Of a DNA stretch of 64,000 nucleotides, positions 11,718-22,850 are shown piece after piece. The notes below the pieces were generated by a model. That model ran no database searches and had not been told where the DNA came from. It worked only from the letters and a program-made list of their open reading frames with translations. Position 1 is the first letter of the stretch. Each line of letters opens with the position of its first letter. Location: the NCBI GenBank assembly GCA_027924645.1, contig BSBN01000233.1, positions 3,924,501 to 3,988,500 on the forward strand, written 5' to 3'. The position numbers were made by a program, and so were the translations under genes. The stretch comes from Cunninghamia lanceolata. Taxonomy: Eukaryota > Streptophyta > Pinopsida > Cupressales > Cupressaceae.

Positions 11718-13360
11718 TATTGGAAAAAGGGAGAGAGGACAAGGTCAAGTTGCATCTATGCGGCTTTTAAAATGTTTTAAATTATAAAATTAATAGCATG
11801 TGTAAATCTGAAAATTACTTTCAATAATTTAGATGTTATAATATTTCTCTAATTTAATCAGTGTAGTAGAAGAAGAAAACATGATAGAAGAGGACAAAAT
11901 ATTTATGTGGAGAAACCCTTGCGGTAAAAAACACCACACCCAAAGATGTTTATGCTTGTATTAAATATCTTCAAGAAAGATTAAATTCAATACTAAAACT
12001 TCTCTGAATCCTGATGCACACCTCAAGCTTCATCAATCTTCAAAACCTATTAATTCATGTAATACCTCTAATGCTTTTTCCTAGAAATTCAAAGCTTCTA
12101 TATAGAAAGCTTCAAAACTTGGTCTCTGGAAAATACATTGTGCTTTTTAATTACAACTTCAAATCTTCTTAATTCAAAAGCTTGAAACTCAAATTACAAT
12201 AAATTGTAATTGATAACATAAGACAAGTCCTCATGCAAAACCCAAGCACTCCAAATAGAGAAGACTAAAGTCAAACTGTACCAAACACCCTGTTAACTGT
12301 CAGTCCTGATTATGGGTGCCCAAGTTGTCCCACTTAAACTTAGTTAACAGAAATAACATTTCCAAATAAAATAAACAACTGAAAGTCTCTAGATTGGATA
12401 CTCGAGTTGTCCCAATCTATTTTAGTCAACTGAAGTGCATCACCACACATCAATCTCATGCAAACAACCTGCATGATTGATTTCCCCAATATTATTTTGA
12501 ATTAACCTATTATGTACATGCAAGTGACATGCAAACACTTGCTACACAATGCAAGAGATACCCATTAACTAAATCTGGCAGATCGAGTGTTCTGCAAGTT
12601 TTCTAATTTGGAGTGCTTTGCAAGTAACCTCATAAAAATGACATGCAACAACATGCAACTCCATATAACTAACATGCAACAACATACAAGTCCATATAAC
12701 TAACATGCAACACCATGCAAGTCAAAATAACTAACATGCAAGCACATGCAAGCACATGTAAGTTCATAGAAGCAACATGCAACAACATGCAAGCACATGC
12801 AAGTGACATGCAACAACATGCAAACATGTGCAAGCTTTTATGAGCTCATGCAACCACATGCAAAAAGATGCAAGTCCATGCAAGCTTTTATGAACTCATG
12901 CAACCACATGCAAAAACATGCAAGTCCATGCAAAGCTTTTAGGAACTCATGCAAGCAATATTCCAATATTATGCATCTCTAACACTTCTGATAACTCCCA
13001 CATCATATCCATGCAAAGTGTATCAACAATATCCACTTATGTAAATAAAAAAACAAACTCCCAATCTAAATATAAGACACCTCCAAAGTGGGTGCCCAAG
13101 TTAACTCCCACTCACTAGGAGTTTTCAAACACCCAAAATAGACTTCAAGGAGTTGTCAACAAGTCTTCATGGACCCCACTCCAAAAGTGGACGCCCAAGT
13201 TTTACCCTACCATTTAGGAGTTAATTACAATAAGCCAAGTAATATAATTAAATACTAATTTATCTCTCAAAGTCCTTATGTGTTGTGGAACACATTCCAA
13301 GAACTTTGGAGACACATGAATTGGTTAGGATTGCAAAGTTAATGGCAACCTTTCCCAACA
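11718..13360 (-). repeat. Left LTR (3' LTR) of element G
   Basis: 1643 bp, in direct orientation and highly similar over its length to 16940-18617. It contains GTGGAGAAACCCTTGCGGTA followed by CCACACCCAAAGATG, and a CATGCAA-rich block. Confidence 0.85.
12625..12955. repeat. CATGCAA-rich array in left LTR of G
   Basis: Dense, irregularly spaced copies of CATGCAA (ACATGCAACAACATGCAA, CACATGCAAGCACATGCAAG and similar). Both strands translate as Met/Gln/Asn- or Cys/His-rich frames that I treat as repeat artefacts. The right LTR has the matching block at 17850-18215. Confidence 0.85.
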
Positions 13361-13371
13361 TTCTCCCACTT
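13361..13371 (-). other. Polypurine tract of element G
   Basis: On the minus strand AAGTGGGAGAA directly abuts the LTR start TGTTGGGAAAGG, the expected plus-strand primer position for a minus-oriented element. Confidence 0.75.
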
Positions 13372-16300
13372 GACATTATACATTGCAATTACTCTTATAA
13401 GGTAATCAAATTATTTAATCACAGGGAAAAACATCCGTAGCCATCAATGTACCATTGATTCTTCAACATGCTTTTGTGCTCCAATAAGATACTTGCAAAA
13501 GCAACTATCATAACCATCATATCAAACAAGAACTCCTCACATCATGTCACCCATGATAAACTAAGGAACATGCCAAGGTGAAAAATATCAACTGTCACTG
13601 AAACCTGCACCAAACTCAACATGAACACAAGAATCAAATCACATGATAACATAAGAATCTGAGTGTCTATCACACTCATACCAAATGGAAAAGAAACCAC
13701 AACAAGTTTCTAGCACGTCCAAAATATCCATACCTCAAAAAACTAGGGTAAACAAACCATCATAGGTAGAACTCCATGCCATCAACATACCAACCTAAAA
13801 CTACAATCAAGTCCTTGTAAAGCAGTCTTGGTAATCATCCATCCTCCCATCTCAATGCAACATACCAATGTACAAATGACCAAAGACAAGGCCAACAAAC
13901 AAAAATATGTAATAACACTGAATGGATCTGTGGATATTGAAAGTCCACATCCAAGTCTTCAATGCAACCAATGGGTAAAGACATCCCACTAAAATACACA
14001 ACTCATAGATCCAAATAGTAAAGCATGCAAAATCATCTTCAAATTAATAACCTGCAAACTGAGACAACCAAGAAGATATCATGACAATAAAGAGCATATA
14101 TATCCACGAACTCCCACTACATGGGTAATGTCAAATCTGAAAATAAGATCAAGGCATTAACAAATCCTCCTATAATACTTCTCTTAGAGGATATGGCTAA
14201 CTCCTCTACCATATAGTGTCAAAACATATAATGATATGCATAAAACATTTTTCATTACCAATCTCTAAATAACTCTCTCAGGTCCTTTTAATTAATGAAG
14301 AAAGAGATCAAGGAGCTACCAAATTATTGTCAACAACAATAATACTTGACTCCAATGCAAACCTCAACTTCATAAACATGAGAACTTTTTAAGAAGAAGA
14401 CAATATACCAGGAAAGAGAGAAACTACAAAATCATACCATGTCTTTATACCACACTAACCTATGCCAAACCGTGTAAAGTAAGATCTCTTTCAACACTCC
14501 CAAACTGAAAAGGGTATCAACATCTAACATCCAAATTATGATGAAACCATGGAAACAATATATGTTAACCTCTCACTGAGAGTAGATCAAACTAGCCAAA
14601 CATTCCCACAACAAACGGAATAAGCCCATAACCACAAACCATTTCTATACCTTTCCAAAACAAATCCTCAGAACTAGTTCCATAGTTCAAGATCAAATAA
14701 TAATGAGAACAACAGAAATCCATAAACCCATGCATCTAATTCTCAACAATCCTTTTCAAGACTAGTGTAAAAGAGAAGACAAGATACATATAAAGAATGC
14801 ATCTAATAATTAGGTGGGCAATGCCTATTAGATCATTTACCTACTGAGTAGACCAAGAGTGGGATACATGATTGTCCTTGCATATAATAACAAACACTAA
14901 AAGATTATAATAAAGACAACATTCTCATAAGATCTATAATGGACTCACATCCATTTCCAAGTGTAGGCTTCTTGGTCCTTTTGTTGACATTTCATAATGA
15001 GAAATCTTTCCAACACATATCTCTAAGTTCAAGAGATATCTAGCCTCACCCAATTCTCTCTAGTATCCATGCGTATTCACCAATCAAACCATGCTAACTT
15101 CAAATGTAACCTATAAAATCATGAAGCTCCAAGCAAATGATTAATACTTCAAAACCAAAGAGAACTAACCAAACCATTGTCAAAGTTCCAACTATAGAAT
15201 CAGGAACATATCATGACATCATGGTCTAACATCTTCTCAAAAAGAAGATCATATGCTCCAATTAACATAGCTTTCTCCCAAGAGCACTGCATCATGCCAA
15301 AAAACTCTAACTCATGATCAAGAGTGCATCATGACATAATACTATACATCCTCTAAACCAAGGATCATATATCAAAAAATTGATAAGTTATAAACTCAAC
15401 ACCTTACCAAAAACTCCAAGAGTCCTCCATGGAAAACCAAGACGTCAACACCTCTTCAAATAACATGAAGTTCTAATATCCTCTATCAATAGAAACAAAA
15501 GTGTCAATGAACCCTTATTGCAAACTAAAGGCATAATCAAAGAGCTTCTTATGACACCAACAACCATTGCAAAAGATCTTCCATCTTCTAAAAAGATTAT
15601 GCATGGCCCACAACACTGCAACAATAATAGTTTAGAACCAATATATTAAAACAAAGAAGATAGAATACATTATGTAATTACACAAAACTCCCACTAAAAG
15701 TGATACCAAGTTATGCATGGTATCATGATCAAAATCATTACCAAAACTCCACTAGAAATGAAAAAAAGCTTCTCATGCAACATAACTTTACTGCTATAGA
15801 TTCCAATGAATAACTAAATCAGGTACTCCATACTACCCTTTTGTCTCACTACAAAAAGTACCAATGTAATCAAGGTGACCAAGAAGAGGCCTACCAAATA
15901 GAATCCACATCAGCTAATTCACAAGATTTGCACACATGCAACATCTCATAGGAGAAAAAACATGATCAATGCTACAACCTCTAATAAATGGAAAAATAGA
16001 TTCAACCCCACATCAGTAACATGTAGAACAAATGTAACCAGGTATAACATGTAGATTTCCAAGACTCAAACACCAAAATCAACTCTAGATCTAATTTACT
16101 AAACAAATCCACATAGGAGAAACCATATATCATAAGAACCCAACAAGTAGCCTTGCAAATTTAAAATTATTTCCATCCAGAAAGTGTCTGGAAATAATTT
16201 TCCACAAATCTACAAACCATAGCTTTTGGTTAACATGTAAAACATGCAAAACCATATCTCTGTAAATCTTGAAACCAATTTACCATCAAAACATTCACAC

Positions 16301-16923
16301 CAATGAACACCATCCAATATGTCATCTGAAAATAATGGAATACCACAAATCTACAAACCTGCAATCTTTTGAAATAGGAAAACTATGAAAGCCTACATAT
16401 TCAAAATAACATGAATATGAGAAAGGAGAAACCAGGTTGTTCAAGAGTGTCCATATCATAGAAATACCAACTCCACAACCTACATTCTACCAATGATAAA
16501 TTATCTAGTGCTTTCATGTAACCATGGACTGAATTCATGAACCCAACATAAGTACTCCAAACTGTAGTCCAAGAAGTGTGTTTTTCCATGTGATTAAGGT
16601 ACCAAAAGTAACAATCCAACATAAAAACCCTTTCACTACACATGACCACAAGGTAAAGGAATAAAACCACCAAAAAAGAGAATATACACATTGTCAAAAT
16701 GGAGCTCCAAATCACTATCACAGGATCAACTCCATAAAAATCCATAACCTTGAGCCTCAACAACCCAACAAAGTTTTTTTTGACAATATCTATCTAAAAG
16801 TTAAATACCATGGCTTCCAAACTCACAAATCTACAAAACAATGTTAACACATAAAACTTCCCCTACAACCAAAATTCCTTTAATACATTAGAAAGAAAAA
16901 CATACCTCTCTCACTACAACCAA

Positions 16924-16937
16924 TGGATCTGATACAA
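16924..16937 (-). other. Primer-binding site of element G
   Basis: On the minus strand TTGTATCAGATCCA matches 12 of 14 positions of the common copia PBS TGGTATCAGAGCCA. It lies two bases from the LTR end at 16940. Confidence 0.75.
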
Positions 16938-16939
16938 CA

Positions 16940-18617
16940 TGTTGGAAAAAGGGAGAGAGAACAAGCTAAAGTTGCAGCTATGTGGCTTTTAAAATGTTTT
17001 CAAATATGAAATTAATAGCATGTGTAAATCTAAAAATTACTTTCAATTTAGATGTTATCATATTTCTCCAATTTAATTAGTCTAGTGGAAAGCATGATAG
17101 AAGAAGACACAATATTTACGTGGAGAAAACCTTGCGGGAAAAAACTCCACACCCAAAGATGTTTATGCTTGTATGAAATATTTTCAAGAAAGATTACATT
17201 GAATACTAAAACTTCTCTGAATCCTGATGCACACCTCAAGCTTCTTCAATCTTCAAAACCTGTTAATTCTTGTAATACCTCTAATGCTTTTTCCTACAAC
17301 TTCAAAGCTTCTATATCGAAAGCTTCAAAACTTGCTCTCTAGAAAATACATTGTGCTTTTTAATTACAACTTCAAAGCTTCTTAATTCAAAAGCTTGAAA
17401 CTCAAATTACAATAAATTGTAATTGATAACATAAGACAATTCCTCATGCAAAACCCAAGCACTCTAAATAGAGAAGACTAAAGTCAAACTGTACCAAGCA
17501 CCCTGTTAACTGTCAGTCCTGATTATGGGCACCCAAGTTGTCCCACTTAAACTTAGTCAACAGAAATAACATTTCCAAATAAAAGAAACAACTAAAAGTC
17601 TCTAGATTGGATGCCCAAGTTGTCCCAATCTATTTTAGTCAACTGAAGCACGCATCACCACACATCAATCTTATGAAAACAACCTACATGATTGATGTCC
17701 CCAATATTATTCTAAATTAACCTATTATGTACATGCAAGTGACATGCAAACACCTGTAGAACAATGCAAGAGATACCCATTAACTGGATCTAGTAGATGG
17801 AGTGTTCTGCAAGTTTTTTGAGTTGGAGTGTTCTGCAAGCAACCTCATAAAAATGACATGCAACAACATGCAACTCCATATAACTAACATGCAACAACAT
17901 GCAATTCCATATAATTGACATGCAACAACATTCAAGTCCATATAACTGACATGCAAGTTCATAGAAGCAACATGCAACAACATGCAAGCACATGCAAGGG
18001 ACATGCAAGCACATGCAAGCACACGCAAGTGACATGCAACAACATGCAAGCTCCTGCAAGTGACATGCAGCAACATGCAAGAACATGCAATCTTTTATGA
18101 GCTCATGCAACCACATGCAAAAACATGCAAGTCCATGCAAGCTTTTATGAACTCATGCAACCACATGCAAAAACATGCAAGTCCATGCAAAGCTTTTATG
18201 AACTCATGCAAGCAATATTCCAATATTATGCATCTCTAACACTTCTGATAATTCCCACATCATATACATGGAAAGTGCATCAACAATATCCACTCATGTA
18301 CATAAAAAAGTAAACTCCTAGTCTAAATATAAGATACCTCCAAAGTGGGCACCCAATTTAACTCCCACTCACTAGGAGTTGTGAAACACCCAAAATAGAC
18401 TACAAGGAGTTGTCAACAAGTCTTTATGGACCCCACTCCAAAAGTGGATGCCCAAGTTTGACCCTACCATTTAGGAGTTAATTACAATAATCCAAGTAAT
18501 ATAATTAAATATTAATTTATCTCTCAAAGTCCTTATGTGTTGGGGAACACATTCCAAGAACTTTGGAGACAAATGAATTAGTTAGGATTGCAAAGTTAAT
18601 GGCAACCTTTCCCAACA
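16940..18617 (-). repeat. Right LTR (5' LTR) of element G
   Basis: 1678 bp, TGTTGG...CCCAACA on the plus strand, followed by the TSD TCTTC. Compared with the left LTR it carries substitutions and small indels along its whole length, so the insertion is not recent. Confidence 0.85.
17850..18215. repeat. CATGCAA-rich array in right LTR of G
   Basis: Counterpart of 12625-12955. The order of CATGCAA units differs between the two LTRs (for example an extra GGACATGCAAGCACATGCAA section here), showing unit gain or loss after insertion. Confidence 0.8.
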
Positions 18618-19375
18618 TCTTCTCCCCTTCATCCAAGCTGTAACAATAATTCTAAATGCTATATATGCATGTTAAAAGATGTATTTTTGGTTGTTGTTTA
18701 TTGATCCAACAAGAGGAACGATTTAATTGTAGACTCGGGCCTTGTTTCAATTCCCAAGAACTAAATTAATTTGATGGACTATGCCCTCTTAACCTCTCTT
18801 GTCTTCATCCTTTGTTCACCAATGAAGGGAAATCTACCATTTTGTGTTCTATCTTCTCATCCATGTTGAATCCTTCTGAGGTTTTAATTTTTGTATCAAT
18901 CACCTAGACTCTATATTTACTATATTTTGCCTCTTTAATTAATATAACAACTGATTTGTGCCTTCTCATGTTCATTTGCACTATGTGGTATTGGGAGTTT
19001 GAATTGCTTTCTTGTGAATGATTAGTTTCTTGTAGTTTCAACTCTATTTCTCTACCTCTTCTAGGGTTTTTATGATTTGTGTATGTTGTCATTTCTTTGA
19101 GATTACTCTATGCATGTTAGGGGAATATAGATGTCCTCCAATTAAATTGGGTGCATCACCCCTTTATTTTCAGTCTTTCTCTTTCTCCTCCTTTTCCTTG
19201 GTCATTATTAGCATAAGTTTAGTTGTTTGAGCTTTAGGCTTAGAGAGGAACTAACCTTCTCTAGAGGTTTGATCTCATTTGCAAGATCCCACACCTTCAG
19301 ATCATTCCCATCATGTCATTGGAATGTTTGGACAACAGGTCCAAACAAGGTGCAATTTCATGTGACAACAATTTC

Positions 19376-19393
19376 TGACATGCCCGGTGGGAC
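19376..19393 (+). other. Primer-binding site of element F
   Basis: TGACATGCCCGGTGGGAC, a two-step variant of TGGCACGCCCGGTGGGAC, lies nine bases after the LTR terminus TGACA. Element E has the equivalent sequence on the minus strand at 61181-61163. Confidence 0.7.
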
Positions 19394-19641
19394 ATTCAAT
19401 TATTAAAGAAGAGATTTAGCTCAGAGATTCAGTGTTGGTCTTAGTATACTATAGTTTGAAGTAAATTCTACATGCACCTAGTGACTCTACAATTCCTAGT
19501 TCCGAATTAGTCCAATATTTCATGCTAAGAGTAGAGACAAGAGCTTCTTGAAGAAGTAGAAATTTCCAATCTGTTGAGTTATATGTTTCTACTTCAAGAA
19601 GAAAATGAATTAACCTATGGAAATATCCTAAGAGGGGAATA

Positions 19642-20150
19642 ATGAGTGTTGTATCCTCTTCCCCAAGAGCCCAATCCATGCCTCCTTTTGGTAGATTTCC
19701 TCCACCATGGAAAAGTTTTTATATACCCATCATAAACTTTCATGTCCCCATTATAGCTCTACCCAGAAATAGGCCTTTAGTAACCTCTAATGGAGAAATC
19801 TCTCTTATCCTCCAACACTATGATGACATCCCATCTTTAGTTCTGAAATCCATTCCCTGTTTCATTGGTGAGAACTCTATTACTCCCATAAAGTACGTAC
19901 AAGATATTGTGAACCTATGTTTTGTTTATAATATTACTCAAGATAATGTAGTTGTGTAGTGTAGTAAATTGTATCCACTTACAATTTCACACTAGTTTTG
20001 GCACTCCTTTTAGCATGTGAATTAAGTATCTTGACAACTAGCATTTCAAGAGGAAATTAAGCAGGAAACCAGTGCCCAACACTAGTGTCCTACCCGTTGG
20101 CTCTGAAAGTTTGAATTTAAATGTTTGCCTTGTTGTCTTGAGTGATACAC
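19642..20150 (+). pseudogene. Gag N-terminal fragment of element F
   Basis: The frame from 19642 to 19959 aligns with the N-terminal gag frame of element E (61049-60672, minus). Shared features are PRAQS(M/T)PP, NRPLVTSNG versus NLPLVTFNG, a YDDIP/YNDIP step and I-K-[YD]-[VI]-[QK]-DI. Past the stop at 19957, weak gag-like words (FWHSF matching the WF-SL step) continue to about 20150. Only the gag N-terminal quarter is present because element E begins at 20162. Gag would form the virus-like particle around element RNA; this copy is truncated and cannot. Confidence 0.6.
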
Positions 20151-20161
20151 TTGTTTCCTAT

Positions 20162-20584
20162 TGTCACTTGGATTTGTACCTTGTGTTGGAGAGGTTTAAC
20201 AGTCTTCAACAATCAAGTGAAACATTGAGATGACCTCCAGGTGTGGGACCTTGCAAGGAGGCAAAATCTCCAGAGAGAGGCTGGTTCCTTCACTGAATAA
20301 GGGATTCACCTATTCCTAAGACTAAACCTAATCTATCCACCATGAGGAAAAGAGGAAGAGGGATAAAACTATAAATTGATAGAGGTGATACACCAGGTTC
20401 GAATATAAAAGCTCTCACAAAACTGAGAAGGCACAAAATAAAGAGATACAACTGATCACTCACACAAATCTAGCAAATTCTAACAGAGGTAAAGAAAAGA
20501 ACTAGGTTGAGAGGAAATAAACATTCACAGACAACTAGTTTTGAATTACACAGAGCTAAAATAGTAGAAAAGGTAAAAACACTA
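20162..20584 (-). repeat. Left LTR of element E, part 1
   Basis: Starts TGTCACTTGGATTTG on the plus strand, matching 61191. It contains GTGTTGGAGAGGTTTAAC and ATAAGGGATTC, the latter being the empty site for the TIR element found in the right LTR. It ends at the insertion point of element D. Confidence 0.75.
20580..20584. repeat. TSD of element D, left copy (CACTA)
   Basis: CACTA before D's left LTR pairs with CACTG at 53276-53280 after its right LTR, one mismatch. The uninterrupted E LTR copy near 62610 reads ACACAGTG at this site. Confidence 0.65.
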
Positions 20585-21218
20585 TGTTGGGACATGAAAT
20601 TTCCTACCATTTTTTCAAAATTTTAGGTCCCCATGTTGGAAAAATCAATTTTAGAACTCAGAAATGCACATGAAAAAAATTGCCCAATATCCTTATGAGA
20701 TAATCATTCAGCTAGGTTTGTTGACTAATCAATTAAAAGTATTGGCTTCCACAACTTCAAAGCATGAGGACTTTGATGAGAAGGGTGGTGAATAGAATAT
20801 TATTCCTAAAAACCCTTACTTATTACTTATCAGCTATTGTTTACCCTGGGATGAATGAGTGCCAGGGACACGAATGAAATTGTCAATGTTTGCAGGGAAA
20901 ATATTCAACAGTGGAGAGTGTAGAGAGGAAGTGCAATGCAGAAAGTGCCATGTCTTTTGGTAACCACATATATAGAAATAGATAAATATATACAGTGGAC
21001 AAGGAATTTTGACCAAGGCATTTTAAGGAAACTTGATCATTGAAGAAGGCTTACCTTGAGCTGATACCTAGGATTGGAAATGATATTTTGGTAATTATAA
21101 AAGACTGGCTTATGGAATTTGCTCTTTAGCAGCCAGGAACCTCACAATTTGAGATAGATTTCTTAAAAAATGTTCAACATGCATACTTCTATCAGATCAT
21201 ATTTTAAGTGAGTAAAAG

Positions 21219-21412
21219 CCCTTACTAAATGCAACATTTCAAGCTCACAAGTTTTCCCAAGCCATAGAGCTATATACTCAAGCCATAGAATTGAACAGTC
21301 AGAATACAATATATTTGGGAAATCAAGTTTTTGCACACACAGAACTGGAGGAGTATGGAAGTACTATTGTAGATGCCACAAAAGCCATTGAAATTGATTC
21401 CAAATATACCTG
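21219..21412 (+). pseudogene. Captured TPR fragment like protein phosphatase 5
   Basis: An open stretch of about 64 codons contains FSQAIELYTQAIELNSQN, then FAHTELEEYG, then DATKAIEIDSKY. This is the helix-turn-helix pattern of tetratricopeptide repeats and, from memory of the family, closely resembles the N-terminal TPR domain of plant serine/threonine protein phosphatase 5 (which carries AIELNSxNAVYWANRAFAHT and LEEYGSAIxDA). In that enzyme the TPR domain binds partners such as Hsp90. Only about one and a half TPR units are here, with no phosphatase domain, and a stop lies just upstream at 21213. It sits inside D's LTR and recurs in the other LTR at about 49087-49280, so it was captured before D inserted. 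Both copies are pseudogene fragments. Confidence 0.75.
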
Positions 21413-22193
21413 CAGTTTCCCAACATCATTGTTAAGCCCAAGACAACTCTCTTTGATGTAAATATGACAAATTTGGAGCAATAACATCATAGAGAAGGAA
21501 ATGCAACATTAGTGAAATGGTTTCAACAGTTTTGAAGGTATAGTGTTACTGCTTTGCAAGCAGAGAAGGTAAAGGATGGGCATATGTAGATTGTTTATCA
21601 TAATTATAGGCATTCCTTGTTGTATGGTGGTTGCCTTGATTTCAACTTCACAATATTGCAAATATGCTCTTGGTGACTTGAGAATATTTTGCCTAGATAG
21701 AGGAATAAGTAAATTGGGCAATAATATCGAGATGAATTATGCAAGACCATGCTAATCATAAGCAATGCAAATTTCTCACTACAAGGTTGTGATACCGATG
21801 GATGTTACATTATTTTATGTGATGTATGTGCAATGAAACACAAAATTTTGATATTGTTTTAAGTTTCAGCCATATTAACCTTTGAATATTTGAAGCCACT
21901 GATTTACAATAACACCTAAGTACTAGTGAGCTTTGAGTGCTGGGTGTGATGAAGTGGTTGTAGTTTTTGGTCTATTAATATGGTATATGCAACAACAAAT
22001 GGTTTCCACTGATGCTACATAGCTCAAAACGACCAAGGACAATGAGGGTGTGGATGACTGCTTAGTTAAGATAATTAGTCGCACAATCGAAGCTAGTATA
22101 TTATTGGTTGAAAATATTCATGGGACATACATTTCATGGTGTTTGTTCTATAATTTAAATAGGAGTTAGAGTACACACAAGGACTAGAAAAAA

Positions 22194-22814
22194 ATGACAA
22201 TGGACAAAGAGTTACGATCAAGTAAGAGGCAGAGATTTGGGCCAACTAGCATAGATGTTTTTGTTGTACACTCTGATTCAATAGGACAAGTTGTTGATAT
22301 GGGAATCTTAGATTCTAAGACATACAAGAATGTGTCATGCATGGGTTATGCAGATAGAGGATGGAAGATATCCTTAGAAGATTCCAAAGACAACAAAAGG
22401 CAAGCACGTGGTATTCTCAGTGGAAGTCAAAGTGATGTAGCCAATGACATAATGCATGCATCTTTAAAAATAGGGAGGTCTAATGGAAGTCACGATGGGT
22501 CTAAAGATCCCTTCCCCGAGCATAATGAGAAGCTTTCTAGTACCCTACTATCATTAAAGGAAACAGACATTCCTATACCCAAGTGTGAGTCATTTCTAAA
22601 GGCTCGTAAAAATCAATCACTACATTTTGATGCTTCTGCAACATCAAATCATTGCAGAGATTTTGAAACATACAATGAAAACTCTTATGCTCATGAAATG
22701 CATCAAATTGAATTGGATCTACTAGAGAAGTTGAAAAGGTACATAAATTCACATGGCAAGAGCATTGCCAAGGCACGTAAACTATTTAAAAGCCTCAAAA
22801 GCCATATGCAATGA
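22194..22814 (+). CDS. 206-codon frame of unknown function in D's LTR
   Basis: Open from ATG (MTMDKELRSSKRQRFGP) to TGA, 206 residues. It begins with a Lys/Arg-rich patch (SSKRQR) that could act as a nuclear signal. The middle is hydrophilic and Ser/Asp/Asn-rich (RQARGILSGSQSDVANDIMH). It ends in a predicted amphipathic helix (HEMHQIELDLLEKLKRYI) followed by a basic tail. I recognise no family. The frame is also open in the right LTR (50064-50681) except for one TAG at codon 13, although many residues differ. It ends 16 bases before element B's LTR. Because the same LTR carries a phosphatase 5 fragment, a captured host exon is plausible, as is a chance frame. Expression is untested. Confidence 0.4.
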   Translation: MTMDKELRSSKRQRFGPTSIDVFVVHSDSIGQVVDMGILDSKTYKNVSCMGYADRGWKISLEDSKDNKRQARGILSGSQSDVANDIMHASLKIGRSNGSHDGSKDPFPEHNEKLSSTLLSLKETDIPIPKCESFLKARKNQSLHFDASATSNHCRDFETYNENSYAHEMHQIELDLLEKLKRYINSHGKSIAKARKLFKSLKSHMQ

Positions 22815-22825
22815 TCACAAGGGGC

Positions 22826-22830
22826 CTTGG
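22826..22830. repeat. TSD of element B, left copy (CTTGG)
   Basis: CTTGG precedes B's left LTR and recurs at 32155-32159. The uninserted sequence in D's right LTR, GGGGCCTTGGTAGACATGGG near 50695, has CTTGG once, which proves the insertion. Confidence 0.9.
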
Positions 22831-22850
22831 TGTTGTGTGGTTACACAACA
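22831..22850. other. Terminal palindrome of B's LTR
   Basis: TGTTGTGTGGTTACACAACA can pair as 8-bp arms (TGTTGTGT/ACACAACA) around a GGTT loop, exactly at the LTR terminus. It is conserved in the right LTR at 28914-28933. Confidence 0.8.

Larger units (their letters stand above)
13361..16939 (-). other. Internal region of element G, non-coding
   Basis: 3.58 kb, AT-rich, with the plus strand rich in A and C. The longest frame (16401-16763, minus, 120 codons) shows no copia domain and looks like chance. I see nothing else in it apart from the PBS and PPT at its ends. Confidence 0.6.
11718..18617 (-). mobile_element. Element G: Ty1/copia-type LTR element
   Basis: A structurally complete 6.9-kb element with direct LTRs (11718-13360 and 16940-18617), perfect five-base TSD TCTTC and TGTTGG...CCAACA ends (left copy mutated to TATTGG). 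The minus orientation is given by a PBS close to TGGTATCAGAGCCA read on the minus strand beside the right LTR (TTGTATCAGATCCA, 16937 to 16924) and a PPT (AAGTGGGAGAA) beside the left LTR. The initiator-Met-type PBS and the GTGGGAGAA-TGTTGG junction are typical of copia. The 3.6-kb interior shows no protease, integrase or RT motif, so it looks non-autonomous or completely decayed. Confidence 0.8.
18623..20161 (+). mobile_element. Element F: fragment of plus-strand gypsy element
   Basis: A plus-strand Ty3/gypsy remnant. It has an LTR 3' end (to 19367, ...TTTCATGTGACA), a PBS at 19376, a leader and the start of gag from 19642. It is cut at 20162 by element E. The left side is interrupted by element G at 11718-18617. 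Gag similarity and the same PBS class link it to element E, but in opposite orientation. Confidence 0.6.
20585..22830 (+). repeat. Left LTR of element D, part 1
   Basis: Matches 48454 to about 50699 of the right LTR over its whole length, with scattered, mostly transition differences. It includes the TPR-like fragment and the 206-codon frame. Confidence 0.85.

Noticed and set aside
12625..12955. CRISPR-like array
   Set aside because: Units are 7 bp with irregular spacing, there are no fixed-length unique spacers, and the context is a plant LTR.
17780..18140. Cys/His/Met-rich frames of 98-116 codons
   Set aside because: Translations of the CATGCAA array; repeat artefacts, not a cysteine-rich peptide gene.
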